Assembly: GCA_963809965.1 (NCBI GenBank)
Contig: CAWELU010000006.1
Coordinates: forward strand, 310,001-374,000
Source: CAIWHR01 sp963809965
GTDB lineage: Bacteria; Pseudomonadota; Gammaproteobacteria; Burkholderiales; Casimicrobiaceae
DNA length: 64,000 nt
Direction: 5' to 3'
Part shown: in pieces, positions 18,789 through 29,224 of the stretch
Layout of the letters: each line of letters opens with the position of its first letter
Position numbering within the stretch: position 1 is the stretch's first letter
The notes under the pieces: model-generated
Told to the model about the DNA's origin: nothing
What the model saw: only the letters and a program-made list of their open reading frames with translations
The model's database searches: none
Position numbers and translations under genes: made by a program

Positions 18789-19063
18789 GCGTGTACCAAT
18801 GCATGGAACCGGGCCCGACCACTCGGACATCGCTCGAAAGATGAAAATTGTACCGTATTCACCACCGTCCCCACGTTCTAGCGCCTCGCGGCTCGGCGCG
18901 CAGATCCAAGCCGATCGACAAATGGGGCGCGGTGGCCCGCCTCCTGGGCATCCGGCCGCAGTCAGGCAGCGAGCCATCGGCTGCCAGCGGTCTGGATCGC
19001 CGCCGTGCCAAGCCCTACGGAGCATCGGCTGCGCAGCCGGTCGCGAAGGGCCGGCCCGCTTTC
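18789..19063. other. Non-coding stretch between Bug gene and CBS relic
   Basis: About 275 bases in which I see no credible gene on either strand: open frames are short, Arg/Pro-rich and lack family resemblance. It presumably contains the promoter of the Bug gene, but no clear -35/-10 pair stands out. Confidence 0.5.
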
Positions 19064-19202
19064 CTATTTGCGGCGATTCCGGGCCTTGCCGGCGGTCCGG
19101 TCCTCCCGCTGGATCTCGACGAACGCCCGAAAGATGTCCGTCTCGGTGATCACGCCGGCGACATGCTTGCGGCCGTCGAGCACTGGGACGTGGTGCAGCG
19201 CG
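19064..19202 (-). pseudogene. CBS-domain fragment, copy 2 (C-terminal end of a CBS protein)
   Basis: Immediately after the pilL stop, the minus strand reads CDALHHVPVLDGRKHVAGVI, then TETDIFRAFVEIQ and a basic tail to a stop at 19064. This is the end of a CBS domain with a natural-looking C-terminus but no start codon or upstream half; the break falls at the pilL stop. It shares the 35-bp repeat with the fragment at 15.7 kb. Confidence 0.6.
19120..19154. repeat. 35-bp direct repeat, copy 2
   Basis: Identical to 15652-15686; similarity continues less perfectly for about 30 more bases. Same orientation and same position in the CBS coding frame in both copies. Confidence 0.85.
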
Positions 19203-22200
19203 TCACACCGTAAGCGCCAGCAGCTCGTGAAGGTGACGCAGCAGCTCTTCTTCCTGATACGGCTTGCCGAGATAGACATTGACGCCGAGCGCGGCCGCCC
19301 GATTGCGGTGCTTCTCCGCGATGCGCGAGGTAATCATCACGATCGGGATGTCGGCGGACTTCGGCTCGCGCTTGATCGTCCTGGTGAACTCGAAGCCATC
19401 CATCCGCGGCATCTCGATGTCGAGCAGGATGGCGTCGGGCATCTCGGCCTCGAGCAGCTCGAGCGCATCCACGCCATCCTTCGCGGCGAGAACCCTGAAG
19501 CCTTCGCGCAGCAGCAGACGGCTCGTGATCTTGCGGACGGTGAGCGAGTCGTCGACGATCATCACCAGCGGCCGCCCGGACCGCGAACCACGCTCTCCCG
19601 CCTCGGGCGCGACACGCACGGCGCTTTCGGCGAAGTCGGGAACGTCCGCGCGCTGGGCAAGCTGGACCGCATTGATGATCAGCACGATTTCGCCGGTACC
19701 AAGCACCGCGGCGCCGGCAATGCCGGACACCCGCGCGAGTTGCGGACCGATGTTCTTCACCACGATTTCCTGATTGCCGACCATTTCGTCGACGTGCACC
19801 GCGGCAAGGTTGTTCCCCGCACGCAGCAGCAACACCGGGTTGTGTCGCGCCACCTCCGGATTGCTGTGCGCGTCGCCGAGCAATCTGGGGAGGTAGTGGA
19901 ACACGTAGCTGCGCCCCTGCCATTCCACACGGCGCGCGGCATACAAATCGGAAAGCGCCTCGGCCTTCACTTGCAGCACCTGCTCGACCATCGGCGCGGG
20001 TAGCGCCCACAGCCGGCCCGCGACCCGCACGAGCACCGCCTGTGCGACCGCGAGCGTGAGCGGCAGGAAAAGCATGAAGGTCGTGCCGTGTGCCGGCTTC
20101 GCGCTTACCTCGATGCGACCGCCGAGTGCCGCGATCTCCGCGCGGACCACGTCCATACCGATGCCGCGCCCGGACACCTGGGTAACGCGTGATGCCGTCG
20201 AGAAGCCCGGCTCGAAGATACACTCGATCAGCTGCGCGTCGGTCGGTCGCGCGTCGGCGGCGAACTTGCCCGACGCCATGCACTTCGCGCGTATCTCGGC
20301 GAGATCGATCCCGGCGCCGTCGTCCGAAAGCTCGATGGCGATTTCGTTCGCGACCTGCCGGACGGTCAGCGTGATTTCGCCGGTCCTGGGCTTGCCCGCC
20401 CTGGCGCGCGCTTCGCGCCCTTCGATGCCGTGGTCGACCGCGTTGCGCAACAGGTGCTCGAGCGGGCCGACGAGCTTTTCCAGCACCGAGCGATCGAGCT
20501 CGGTCTGTCCGCCACGGATGTCGAGGTTGGCGCGCTTGTCGAGCTCCTTCGCGGTGGCCCGCAGGATCCGGTACAACCGGTCCGATACGCTGCCGAACGG
20601 CACAGTGCGAATCGAGAACAGCTGCTGCTGGACGTCGCGCGACAGGCGCCCCTGCACGATCAACGCGGCATCGGCGTCGTCCAGATTCTTGAGAAGCGCC
20701 TGCTGGACGGTGGACACATCGTTGACGCCTTCCGCGAGCGAGCGCGCCAATTCCTGGAAGCGCGTGTAACGATCGAACTCCAGCGGATCGAAACCTTCGG
20801 TCCCCTCGCCCACCTGCGACATCCGGGACTGAATCTGCGATTCGGCCTGGATCTCGATTTCGCGGACCTGCGCACGCAGGCGGATGACGCTTCCGGTGAG
20901 TTCGAGGAGATTGGCCTTGAGCGAGCGCAGCTCGCCCTCGACCCTTGCCCGCGCGATCGCCACTTCGCCGGCTTCGTTCGCGAGCCGGTCGATGACATCG
21001 GCGCGCACCCGCAGCATCGCGCGGGTCCCCGGTTCGATGTCTATCCGGTTGGCCGCGGCCTGCTCCGGCGCGACAGCCAAAGCGGGCGTGATGAGCGGCA
21101 CGACCACGGGTCGTTCGACCTTCTGCCCGAACGCCACGTCCACAGGCACCTGCGGCAACGACGGCTCGACCGGCGGCGACGGCACGGCCGGCATCGACAG
21201 TTTCTCCGGCTTCGATGGTTCGACCGCGATCGACGGCTCCCCCTGCATTGATGGCTCGGCCGGTACCGCGGGTTGCGCCGACTCCACCAACGGTGCTTCC
21301 ACGGCGGCCGTATCGGCCACCGGCTTCGCCTGCGAGCCACGGCAGCGGCACATTGGTGCGGCCTTCGCGCAGTGCCTCTAGGACGTAGGCCATATGGTCG
21401 AGATCGGTGTCGAGAGCCTCGAAGAGTTCCGCGGTACCGGTGACCAGGGTATCGTCGGCGACGAACCTCGACTCCATCAGGTGGGTAAGCTCGCCCAGCC
21501 GCATCGCGCCGGCCATGCGGGCACTGCCCTTGAACGTGTGCAGCGTGCGGCGCAACTGGCTCGCGCTCGCCGTATCGCCCGGCACGCGACGCCAGGCGCG
21601 AAGCTGTTCGCCGGCCTGTGGCAGGAGCTCCGTGGCCTCGTCGAGAAAGATCGGCAGCACCTGATCGTCGATGTCGTCGTGCGCTTGAACGAGCGTCGCC
21701 AGCGTCTGCTCGGGCAGACCTGTCGGGGCGGTGCATTCGGACTCCTCCGAGTCGGCGACGCCAGACCCTGCCTCTGCCTCTGCCTTTGCCGATGTCGCCG
21801 TTTCGGAGCCCGGCGATTCGGGGGCCGACGACTGCGGTGCCTCCGAGGCGGCGAGAACCGGAGCTTCCGCGGCCACGCCTTCGCTGAGGTCCGCGACGAG
21901 TGCGGGCATCGATTCCCCGACCTCGGCGTTGTCAATGTTCTCCTGCGACGCTTGGGAGTCGGGCCCGGGTTCGGTGGTTCGCGTTCGACCACCGACGCCG
22001 GAATCTCCGCCTGTCCATCGTGGGTTGCTTCACGCTCCGCCTGCGTTTCGGCATCCGCGGCCTCCGGCGCCCCCGCTGCGGTCTGCTGGCGCAGCGCCTC
22101 CAGCTCGCGTCCAACCTCGGCTGCCTCCGCTTCATCGTCCGCCGTGAAGCCGGTGCGCGCCCTGATGCGGCCAACGAGTTGCGTCACGCACCGGACGGCG

Positions 22201-25200
22201 CGCGCGAACAAGGGGAGCGTCGGCTCGCGCATCGCGGGCACGAGCTGCGTGAGGCCGAGCAGGCATTGCTCGATCGATTTCGCGGTCGTCGCGATCAGCG
22301 GGAAGCCGGCCGCCCGGTGGATGCCGCACAGCGTGTGGCTCGCCCGCACCATCACCGCGGATGGTTCGTGGTACGGGTCGAGCTCTAGCCGCGACATCTC
22401 GTGCGCCAACGTGGCCAAGTGCCCGTCGGCTTCGTCAACCAGGATGTTGTAGAGCGCCGCGGACACCGTGACGTCACCGACCATGACCTCGTCGGCATGC
22501 GAACGGGCAGGCGACGTCTCGGCCCCGGCGGTCTCGTGCACCGCAGTCTCGCCTGCCACGACGTCGCGGGCTGCCGGTGCCTCGCCGATGGGCCCGACGT
22601 CGATCACCTCGAGTATCGCTTCATCGTGCGTGTCCGGCACTTCGACGAGCGGTCCGCCGAACGCCAGCGAACTCCCGAGTTCGGGCAGCTCGACGGGCGC
22701 GACGGCCGATTGCGCCGGCCGGCTGCGTCTCGCTCGCCGCCGGAACGGATATCGCCGCCGCGCCTTTGGAAACCGGTTCGAGCACCGACTCACGATCGCC
22801 GGGCAGTTCGAACTCGACGTCCCGGATCGCGGCGTGCAGTTGTGTCGGATCGGCGTGAACGCGTCCGAAAGCCTTAAGCCCGGCGATCCAGCGGCGGAAA
22901 TCGCTCTCGGCGATACCGATCAACGCCAGCACCGCGGGCGTCACCGGACGGTCTTCCTCGAGCAGGCGGTTGTGGATCTTCTCCACGTCGTAGGCAAGCT
23001 CGCCCAACTCGGTCAGGCCGACCATCCGGCCACTGCCCTTCAGGGTGTGGAACTGGCGGCGCACGGTGCGCAACGCTTCGCGGTCGCCGAAATTCTCCTG
23101 CAGCACGCGGTGCTGGGCCGCGATCGTGTCCAGTACTTCCGCGGCCTCGGCCAGATAGATTTCGAGAAGTTCCGCGTCCAGTCCCGTTGCCTCGCTGGCC
23201 AGCAGGCGTTGCGTTTCGTCGGAGATGGCAGGCGCGGGGGCGCCAGTGCCGCCGGCGATCGCCGTCACGGCGGCGTCGAGCGCGGCCGCACCACCGGTCT
23301 TGAGTTCGCGCAGCGCATCCTCCGCCTGCGCGATCAGTTCGCCGTCGTCGATCAGCCTGGCATCGTCGAGCAAGTCCTCGAGCCTGGCCTCGAGCAACCC
23401 GCGGGCGGCAGCGTCCAGCGGCGCGCGGTGCATCTCGGCGACCAGTGCTGGCAGCGCAGTGCGCAGTTCCTCGACCGCGGCCTCGACCGTTTCGCCGGAC
23501 GAGGGCTCGGTCCCCGGAGCCTCGCCCAGCCGCTTGGCGAGCAGCGGGGCGATCAGCCGTTCCCGCCCCGGCCGCTGCTGTTCGACCGCCTCGACGTAGA
23601 AGCCCAGTCCCGAGAGCGACTCCGCGAGGAGCTCGAGGCCGAGGTCATCGACCGGCGCATCGGGATCGGTATAGGCCTCGATCTGCTCCTGACACAGGCC
23701 CAGCAGACGCTCGGCGTCGTCCAACCCCAGCATCTTGAGCGCACCGCGGATCTGCTGGCTGTCCCTGGCAAGCGTCGCGAGATCGGCGCGCTTCGCGTGA
23801 TCGCGGAAAAAGGCGTCGAGCACCTGCTCCATGTGGCGCAGGTTGGCCTGGATCTCGCGGCCGACCTGCGCGAGCAGCAGGCGCTCCTGCGCCCGCTTCG
23901 ACATCTCGTCGAGCAGCGGAGCCGCGTTCGCGGGAACCGGGCGCGCCGCCTGCGCGGCATCGAGCCGGGCGAGCATCGCGTCGACCTGCTTCGGAAACTC
24001 CTTCGACAGGCCGGCGTAGTTCTCGACCGCGTTCTCGGCAAGCAACATGCCGGTCGCGTACTCCATCGCGAGCGGCTCAGGCACGTTACCCGACGGCGGA
24101 ATGCTCTCGAGCCGCGCAGCGAGCGATGATGTCAGCCTGACCAGCGCATCGTTGCCGATGTCCACTGCGAGCGTGTGCACGGACGCCAGCGTGTCCTTCA
24201 ATTTCGGCAGATTCTCCGCACGGCCCGAGGTGACCTTGAGCCACGTGTCTTTCGCCGATGCGAGATGCTCGCGCGCCTCCCGCAGCAGCGGCTGCAGGCG
24301 CACCAGATCGGAGTTCAGCACTTCGGCCGACGGGATCAGCCCCGCCAGGCGGAAGGCTTTCTGCACTGCCAGCACCGATGACGTCACCGGGGCGCTGATC
24401 GCAATGAAATAGAGCACCTCGCGCCGCAGGCGATCGGCGACCTTGGCCGACCCGGCTGCCACACGGCGGATCTGCAGATCGATTCGCCCAGCGAGCTGCT
24501 TGACCCCGAATCCCGCCTCCAGCCCGCCACCGGCAAGGGCGTCGAACAAAGCCCCAACGGTCCACCAGAAGACGCGCAAACTCGGCTGTTCCGTCGCGCT
24601 CTCGATACCGACCGCGGCCGCGCGCATTGCTTGCGCGCCTTTCGGGTCACCCTTCAAGAACGCGAGCAAACCATGCTGATAGGTACGGCGCTGCTTGACG
24701 AGGTGCGACGGTATCCCGCCGGCCGGGATCGCCACGGCGCCGTGATCGGGAAGGCGCACCGAGAGATCCGGGTAGAAGAGATCGGTCGGAACCGCTGCGC
24801 CGATGCCGCGTTCGCGCTGCATGGCTTCGTATTCGGGGAACAGGATCAGCGCGACCGGCGGCGCGCCGTTGACGACCTCGTCCAGGAAAATCCTGAGCTT
24901 CCGGCAGGCGCGATCGATCGTCGCGCACGCGCTGGATGCCTCCGGCGCCGGGAGCTCCTCGAGGCGTAGCGAGTTGGCGTTCGATCTCGTCGGTGTATGC
25001 CACAACGGCGTCGAGCCCGACCATCCGGATCGCTCCGGCGGCCTGGTGGATGTGGTTGCGTGCGTGCTTGAGTTCCGCCAAGTCTTCGGGCGTCGCGCCA
25101 AAGGCGGCGAGTGCGTCGACGCCGCGCGCGAGCGTCTGGTCGATCTCCGCCTGCACCCACGACAGCGGGCCCAGGTCGAATTCGGCGTGGGTATCGATCG

Positions 25201-25204
25201 ACAC
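19203..25204 (-). CDS. pilL: Pil-Chp hybrid histidine kinase PilL/ChpA, four frame breaks
   Basis: Very large CheA-type kinase (about 2000 residues) of the type IV pilus chemosensory system. GTG start 25204, 11 bases after the pilJ stop. Modules in order: an N-terminal Hpt-like domain (HIHQAAGAIRMVGLD), a long helical FimL-like region, Hpt domains with HTLKGSGRMVG and HTFKGSARMAG and a degenerate one (HTLCGIHRAAG), a Pro/Glu-rich linker, then the CheA core with N-box LLRNAVDHGIEGREARAR, G boxes (DDGAGIDL, GRGIGMDVVR), a CheW-like domain, and a C-terminal receiver (MIVDDSLTVRKI, LLDIEMPRMDG, GKPY). Single-base breaks lie near 24972, 22728, 21965 and 21345; repairing them gives one continuous protein, so they are likely sequence errors. 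Confidence 0.9.
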
Positions 25205-25215
25205 GGCCGCCCCGG

Positions 25216-27420
25216 TCAGACCTTGAACCCGGCGACCGAACTGCGCAGCTCGGCCGCGAGTTTCGTGAGCTGCCCGATCGAGACGTTGCTCTCCTTGGTC
25301 CCCTCGGTTGTTTCCTCGGTGATCCGCAGAATGCCCTGCATGCCGCGGGTCACGTCGGTCACCGACGCGGACTGCTTCTGCGTCTGCGCCGAGATGCCGC
25401 CGATCAGCTCGGCGAGCTCGCGCGACACGCGGCGGATTTCCTCCAGCGCCTGCCCGGCGGCATCGGAGAGCTTGGCGCCCTCGACCACGCCGACCGTCGA
25501 TTTCTCCATCGCCCCCACGGCATCCTGCGTGTCGGATTGAATCGTCTTGACGATCGCGTCGATCTGCTTCGTCGCCTCGCCGGATCGTTCGGCGAGCCGC
25601 TGCACCTCCTCGGCGACGACAGTGAAGCCGCGGCCGGCCTCGCCCGCCGACGCGGCCTGGATCGCGGCATTCAGCGCAAGCACGTTCGTCTGCTCGGTGA
25701 TGTCCGAGATCAGCTCGACGATTTCGCCGATCTCGAGGGAGGACTCGCCCAGCCGCTTGATCCGCTTCGAGGTGTCCTGGATCTGCATGCGGATCTCGTT
25801 CATGCCCGCGATCTGGTTGTGCACCGACTGCGTGCCCTTCTCGGCGGCGGACAGCGACTGCTGTGCCACGCGCGCGCACTGCTCCGCGGACTGCGATACC
25901 TCGTTGATCGATTGCGCCATCTGCAGCACCGATGCGGAGGCCTGCTGGATCTCCTGGTTCTGCTGCTGCGACGCCTCGTACAGGTGATTCGAAATCGCTT
26001 GCGCGTTTTGCGTCGCCGTCGCGACCTGGTCGGTCGCGGAGTTGATCCCCTTGACCAGCGTGCGCAGTTCCTCGATCGTGAAATTGATCGAATCCGCGAT
26101 GGCACCGGTCACATCCTCGGTCACCGAGGCTTGCACCGTGAGGTCTCCGTCGGCGAGATTGCCCATCTCGTTCAACAGGCGCAGGATCGCCTCCTGGTTG
26201 CGCTTGTTCTCCTGTTCGCTCTCGAATGCGCGCACGCGCGCATCGTCCAGAAAAACCTTGCCCAGAAGCATGAGCATGCCCAGAGCGAGTGCCGCGAAGA
26301 CGATCGCCGCCCACAGGGCCGCACGCGACTTGCCGCTGCCTTCGTAGATCTCGGTCAGCCGGGTCGTGTCGGCGAGGAGCGCCTCGGATTCGTCGCTCAC
26401 CGACCGCGCCGCCTGCTTGGCGGCGACGAGCCGATTCATGTTCTGCAGCATCGCGCCAATGCTGGCGTCGTAGGTGCCGAACCGCTTTTGCAGCTCGCCG
26501 AGGCTCGCGCGGGCGTCGTCGCTGCGCACCGCGGAAAGCCGAAGCGCGTCGCTGCCTTTGAGCAGGCCGTTGACGATGTCGCGGAAGGTGCCGGCGTCCT
26601 TCCCGAGCAGGGACGCGACTTCCGGGTCGATTTCGGCCGAGGAGGCCAGCGCGCCGGCGTTCTTGGCGATGCGCTGCGAGAGCACGGCAAGCTGGTTCGC
26701 GTACTCGATCTCGCGCAGGGTCCCGCCACCCTGGCCGACCTGCTGGGCCGCACGCTGCGCGAGGTCGAGGATCGCGTTATTGCCCTGGGTGAACGTCTCC
26801 ATCCCCTTGGCGAGGGCCACCAGGCTTTGCTGGCTGTCGACGACACGCATCGCATTCGCATCGATCCGGTCCCAGCGCGCCTTGATGTCCTGCAGCAACT
26901 TGACCACCGCATCGTCCTGTGCAACGTCGAGTGATACGCCCTTGACCGTTCCGCCGCCCTGAAGCGCGCCGACATCCGCCTTGAAGCGCTCGCTGCTGTC
27001 CTTCAGCGCCGGGAACGCCGCGGCCTGCCCCTGTGCCGCGAGCGCGGTTGCCCGCGCGATGCGCTGCGACAGCATCTGCATCTCGGTGGCGGTCGCAACC
27101 GAGGCCCCCGCCTGCGCCGCCGTGCGGCCGTCGAGGAAGACCATGGTCACCGCGAACACCAGGAAGGTCATCAGCAACACGCCGACCACCTGGAACTGCT
27201 TCACGATCGATAGGCCGCCGATGACCGGAACCTTCCGCGGCATGCGAACCTCGGAGGTCGCCGTGCGCAGCTGCTCCATGATCGACACGGATGCCAACGG
27301 GTCGTAGCCCTGAGGCGCGGCGGCGGCGCGAACCTGCGTGGTCGGCATGTCCAGGTTGCTGGTGGCTGCCGGTCCGGGACCCTTGCCGAACAGCTTCGGC
27401 AGCTTCAGATTGAGGGTCAT
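25216..27420 (-). CDS. pilJ: Methyl-accepting chemotaxis protein PilJ
   Basis: Membrane chemoreceptor that feeds PilL. ATG 27420 is preferred (GGAG seven bases upstream); a GTG at 27438 would add six residues. Two transmembrane segments (about residues 70-90, VVGVLLMTFLVFAVTMVFLD, and about 372-395) bracket a periplasmic part holding two tandem PilJ-type sensor repeats (both contain LSQRIAK/LSQRIAR). The cytoplasmic part has a HAMP-like stretch and the signalling hairpin tip EIVELISDITEQTNVLALNA with GRGFTVVAEEVQRLAERS. 734 residues, close to other PilJ proteins. In Pseudomonas PilJ interacts with pilin; the same is assumed here. Confidence 0.93.
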   Translation of the reverse strand: MTLNLKLPKLFGKGPGPAATSNLDMPTTQVRAAAAPQGYDPLASVSIMEQLRTATSEVRMPRKVPVIGGLSIVKQFQVVGVLLMTFLVFAVTMVFLDGRTAAQAGASVATATEMQMLSQRIARATALAAQGQAAAFPALKDSSERFKADVGALQGGGTVKGVSLDVAQDDAVVKLLQDIKARWDRIDANAMRVVDSQQSLVALAKGMETFTQGNNAILDLAQRAAQQVGQGGGTLREIEYANQLAVLSQRIAKNAGALASSAEIDPEVASLLGKDAGTFRDIVNGLLKGSDALRLSAVRSDDARASLGELQKRFGTYDASIGAMLQNMNRLVAAKQAARSVSDESEALLADTTRLTEIYEGSGKSRAALWAAIVFAALALGMLMLLGKVFLDDARVRAFESEQENKRNQEAILRLLNEMGNLADGDLTVQASVTEDVTGAIADSINFTIEELRTLVKGINSATDQVATATQNAQAISNHLYEASQQQNQEIQQASASVLQMAQSINEVSQSAEQCARVAQQSLSAAEKGTQSVHNQIAGMNEIRMQIQDTSKRIKRLGESSLEIGEIVELISDITEQTNVLALNAAIQAASAGEAGRGFTVVAEEVQRLAERSGEATKQIDAIVKTIQSDTQDAVGAMEKSTVGVVEGAKLSDAAGQALEEIRRVSRELAELIGGISAQTQKQSASVTDVTRGMQGILRITEETTEGTKESNVSIGQLTKLAAELRSSVAGFKV

Positions 27421-27486
27421 GCTTTCTCCGAGAGGCACTGGGCACGCTCCGTTCGGTTCGTTTGATCTTCGGCAGCGCGTCGCGGC

Positions 27487-28005
27487 TTACGCCCCGACGC
27501 GCAAGAATGCGGGATCCCTGGCCAGTCGAGCCAGGTCGATTTCCTGCCAGACGCCACCATCGGCATCGACCCACCGTTCGCCATGCCATGCGGGCGCGGC
27601 CGCGGACTGCGGCGCCGGCGCCAGAGCACCGACGTTGCGCAATCCGAGCACGCTCTGGACGACGAAGCCCGCGCGCAGGTCGCCGGCGCGCGTGCCGAAC
27701 AGCACGAGGCGGTTCTGCGGCGCGAGCACCGTGGGGTCACGGCCCATGAAACCGGCGAAATCGACGACGGTGCAGAGATTTCCGCGGATGTTGGCGATCC
27801 CGAGGAACCAGGCCTGCGTGTGCGGAACGCTCGCGATTGGCGGCACCGCGATCACCTCGCCGACATCCGCCAGGCGGATCAGCCACTGCTCGCCCCCGCT
27901 CGAAAGGCCGAGCCGTGACGACTCGACCTGTGCCGACGTCTTGCTGGCGAGCCGGGTGGCGAGTTCCTGCTGGAACGTACGGAGGTCGAGTTTCGTGCGG
28001 GCCAT
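27487..28005 (-). CDS. pilI: CheW-like adaptor PilI
   Basis: 172 residues forming one CheW domain: WLIRLADVGEVIAVPPI, WFLGIANIRGNLCTVVDFAG and GFVVQSVLGLRNV match CheW strands. It couples receptor PilJ to kinase PilL. Lies between pilH and pilJ in the same orientation (gap of 66 bases to pilJ), the canonical Pil-Chp order. Distinguished from CheW of a flagellar system only by context. Confidence 0.9.
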   Translation of the reverse strand: MARTKLDLRTFQQELATRLASKTSAQVESSRLGLSSGGEQWLIRLADVGEVIAVPPIASVPHTQAWFLGIANIRGNLCTVVDFAGFMGRDPTVLAPQNRLVLFGTRAGDLRAGFVVQSVLGLRNVGALAPAPQSAAAPAWHGERWVDADGGVWQEIDLARLARDPAFLRVGA

Positions 28006-28034
28006 GGGGCGGGCGTTACGGATGCAGGTTCCGA

Positions 28035-28400
28035 TCAGCGCAGCGCGGCGATTTTCGCCAGGAGCACGTCCTTGCTGACCGGCTTCACGATGTAGTCGCG
28101 CGCGCCCTGGCGCATTCCCCAGATCTTGTCGGTCTCCTGGCTCTTCGACGTGCAGATGATGATCGGGATGTTCTTGGTCTGCGCGTCGCGGCTGATCGCG
28201 CGCGTCGCCTGGAAGCCGTTCAGCCCGGGCATCACCACATCCATCAGAATCAGGTCGGGTCGCATCGCTTTCGCCTTCACGATTGCGTCCTCGCCGCTGT
28301 CGCTGGCGACGACGTCGTAGCCGGCCTTGCCGAGCATGTCGTTCAGCACGTGTCGTTCGGTCGGCGAATCGTCGACGATCAGGATTCTCTTGATGGCCAT
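28035..28400 (-). CDS. pilH: Twitching motility response regulator PilH
   Basis: Single-domain receiver of 121 residues. Acidic pair in ILIVDDSPTE, phosphoacceptor Asp in LILMDVVMPGLNG, Thr/Ser in IIICTSKSQ and Lys in YIVKPVS are all present. No output domain. In Pseudomonas PilH opposes or drains phosphate from the PilG branch; assignment as PilH rather than PilG follows from the second position and the MPGLNGFQATR signature typical of PilH. Confidence 0.92.
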   Translation of the reverse strand: MAIKRILIVDDSPTERHVLNDMLGKAGYDVVASDSGEDAIVKAKAMRPDLILMDVVMPGLNGFQATRAISRDAQTKNIPIIICTSKSQETDKIWGMRQGARDYIVKPVSKDVLLAKIAALR

Positions 28401-28462
28401 TGTTTTTCTGCGCTGTTGCTTGTCCAGGGCGCCGCGGTTCGCGCGAGCAGCCTGGGCGATCG

Positions 28463-28864
28463 TTACGCCGCTGCCCGCTGCACGTGCGTGGTGACAGCCT
28501 TCAACAGGCTCTCCTTCGTGAAGGGTTTGGTCAGATACTGGTCCGATCCCACCATCCGGCCCCGTGCCCGGTCGAACAGCCCATCTTTCGACGACAGCAT
28601 GATCACCGGTGTGGCATGAAACTTCGTGTTCTTCTTGATGAGGGCGCAGGTCTGGTATCCGTCCAGGCGCGGCATCATGATATCGACGAAGACGAGGTCG
28701 GGCTGGTGGTCGGCGATCTTCGACAGCGCGTCGAAACCGTCCTCGGCGAGAATGACCGTGCAGCCCGCCTGCAGGAGGAAGATCTCCGCACTGCGCCGAA
28801 TGGTGTTCGAGTCGTCGATCACCATGACCTTGATGCCCGGGAAAGGATTGTGCTCCGGCGTCAT
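28463..28864 (-). CDS. pilG: Twitching motility response regulator PilG
   Basis: Receiver protein of 133 residues from ATG 28864; a longer frame up to 28951 is not family-like. Motifs: VMVIDDSNTIRRSAE, phospho-Asp in LVFVDIMMPRLDGYQTC, IMLSSKDGLFDRARGR and YLTKPFTKE. In Pseudomonas PilG promotes pilus extension and cAMP signalling. First gene of pilG-pilH-pilI-pilJ-pilL; a sigma-54-type promoter candidate lies about 95 bases upstream. Confidence 0.92.
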   Translation of the reverse strand: MTPEHNPFPGIKVMVIDDSNTIRRSAEIFLLQAGCTVILAEDGFDALSKIADHQPDLVFVDIMMPRLDGYQTCALIKKNTKFHATPVIMLSSKDGLFDRARGRMVGSDQYLTKPFTKESLLKAVTTHVQRAAA

Positions 28865-28959
28865 GCCTGTCCTCTTGGAAAGCTCGCTCGAACTGGGAAG
28901 CAAATTGTGGGCCACAACCGACCGCGGCCCGAACTTCGCGTTGGCGAACACTTGCTCAG

Positions 28960-28975
28960 AGCATAAATCTTGCCA
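28960..28975 (-). promoter_or_regulatory. Candidate sigma-54 (RpoN) promoter upstream of pilG
   Basis: Minus strand TGGCAAGATTTATGCT: GG and GC separated by exactly 10 bases, with 2 mismatches to TGGCACG-N4-TTGCW. It is about 95 bases before the pilG ATG. The 28976-29224 DNA further upstream has no clear gene; an open frame continuing past the ilvA stop lacks a start codon. Confidence 0.5.
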
Positions 28976-29224
28976 GAATACCTATCTGTAACCAGATTTA
29001 GGTTTTTTCATCAGAACTTGGCAATTTGCTGTTCGCGCGCCCTGCCGTGGAAGGGCAGTACCTGCCCGGGGCCGTCCGGCGGACGCCGGAACGAAGGTGA
29101 CGGGAAATCGCACGCCCAGGCCGGATCGATCCCCGCAAGCCAGGTGATCACCGCCTCGTTGGCCGCGATGCGACGCCAGCGAAACAACCCGCGCCGGTCG
29201 TCCCAGGGTACGCGATAAGCCTGG

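Noticed and set aside
18770..18850. tRNA gene or fragment with a GTTCGAA T-loop
   Set aside because: The T-stem does not pair in the required register and no D or anticodon arm can be found; treated as a direct repeat.
29011..29224. Minus-strand frame continuing past the ilvA stop (WDDRRGLFRWRRIAANEAV)
   Set aside because: No start codon or ribosome site and no known relative; possible but unsupported.
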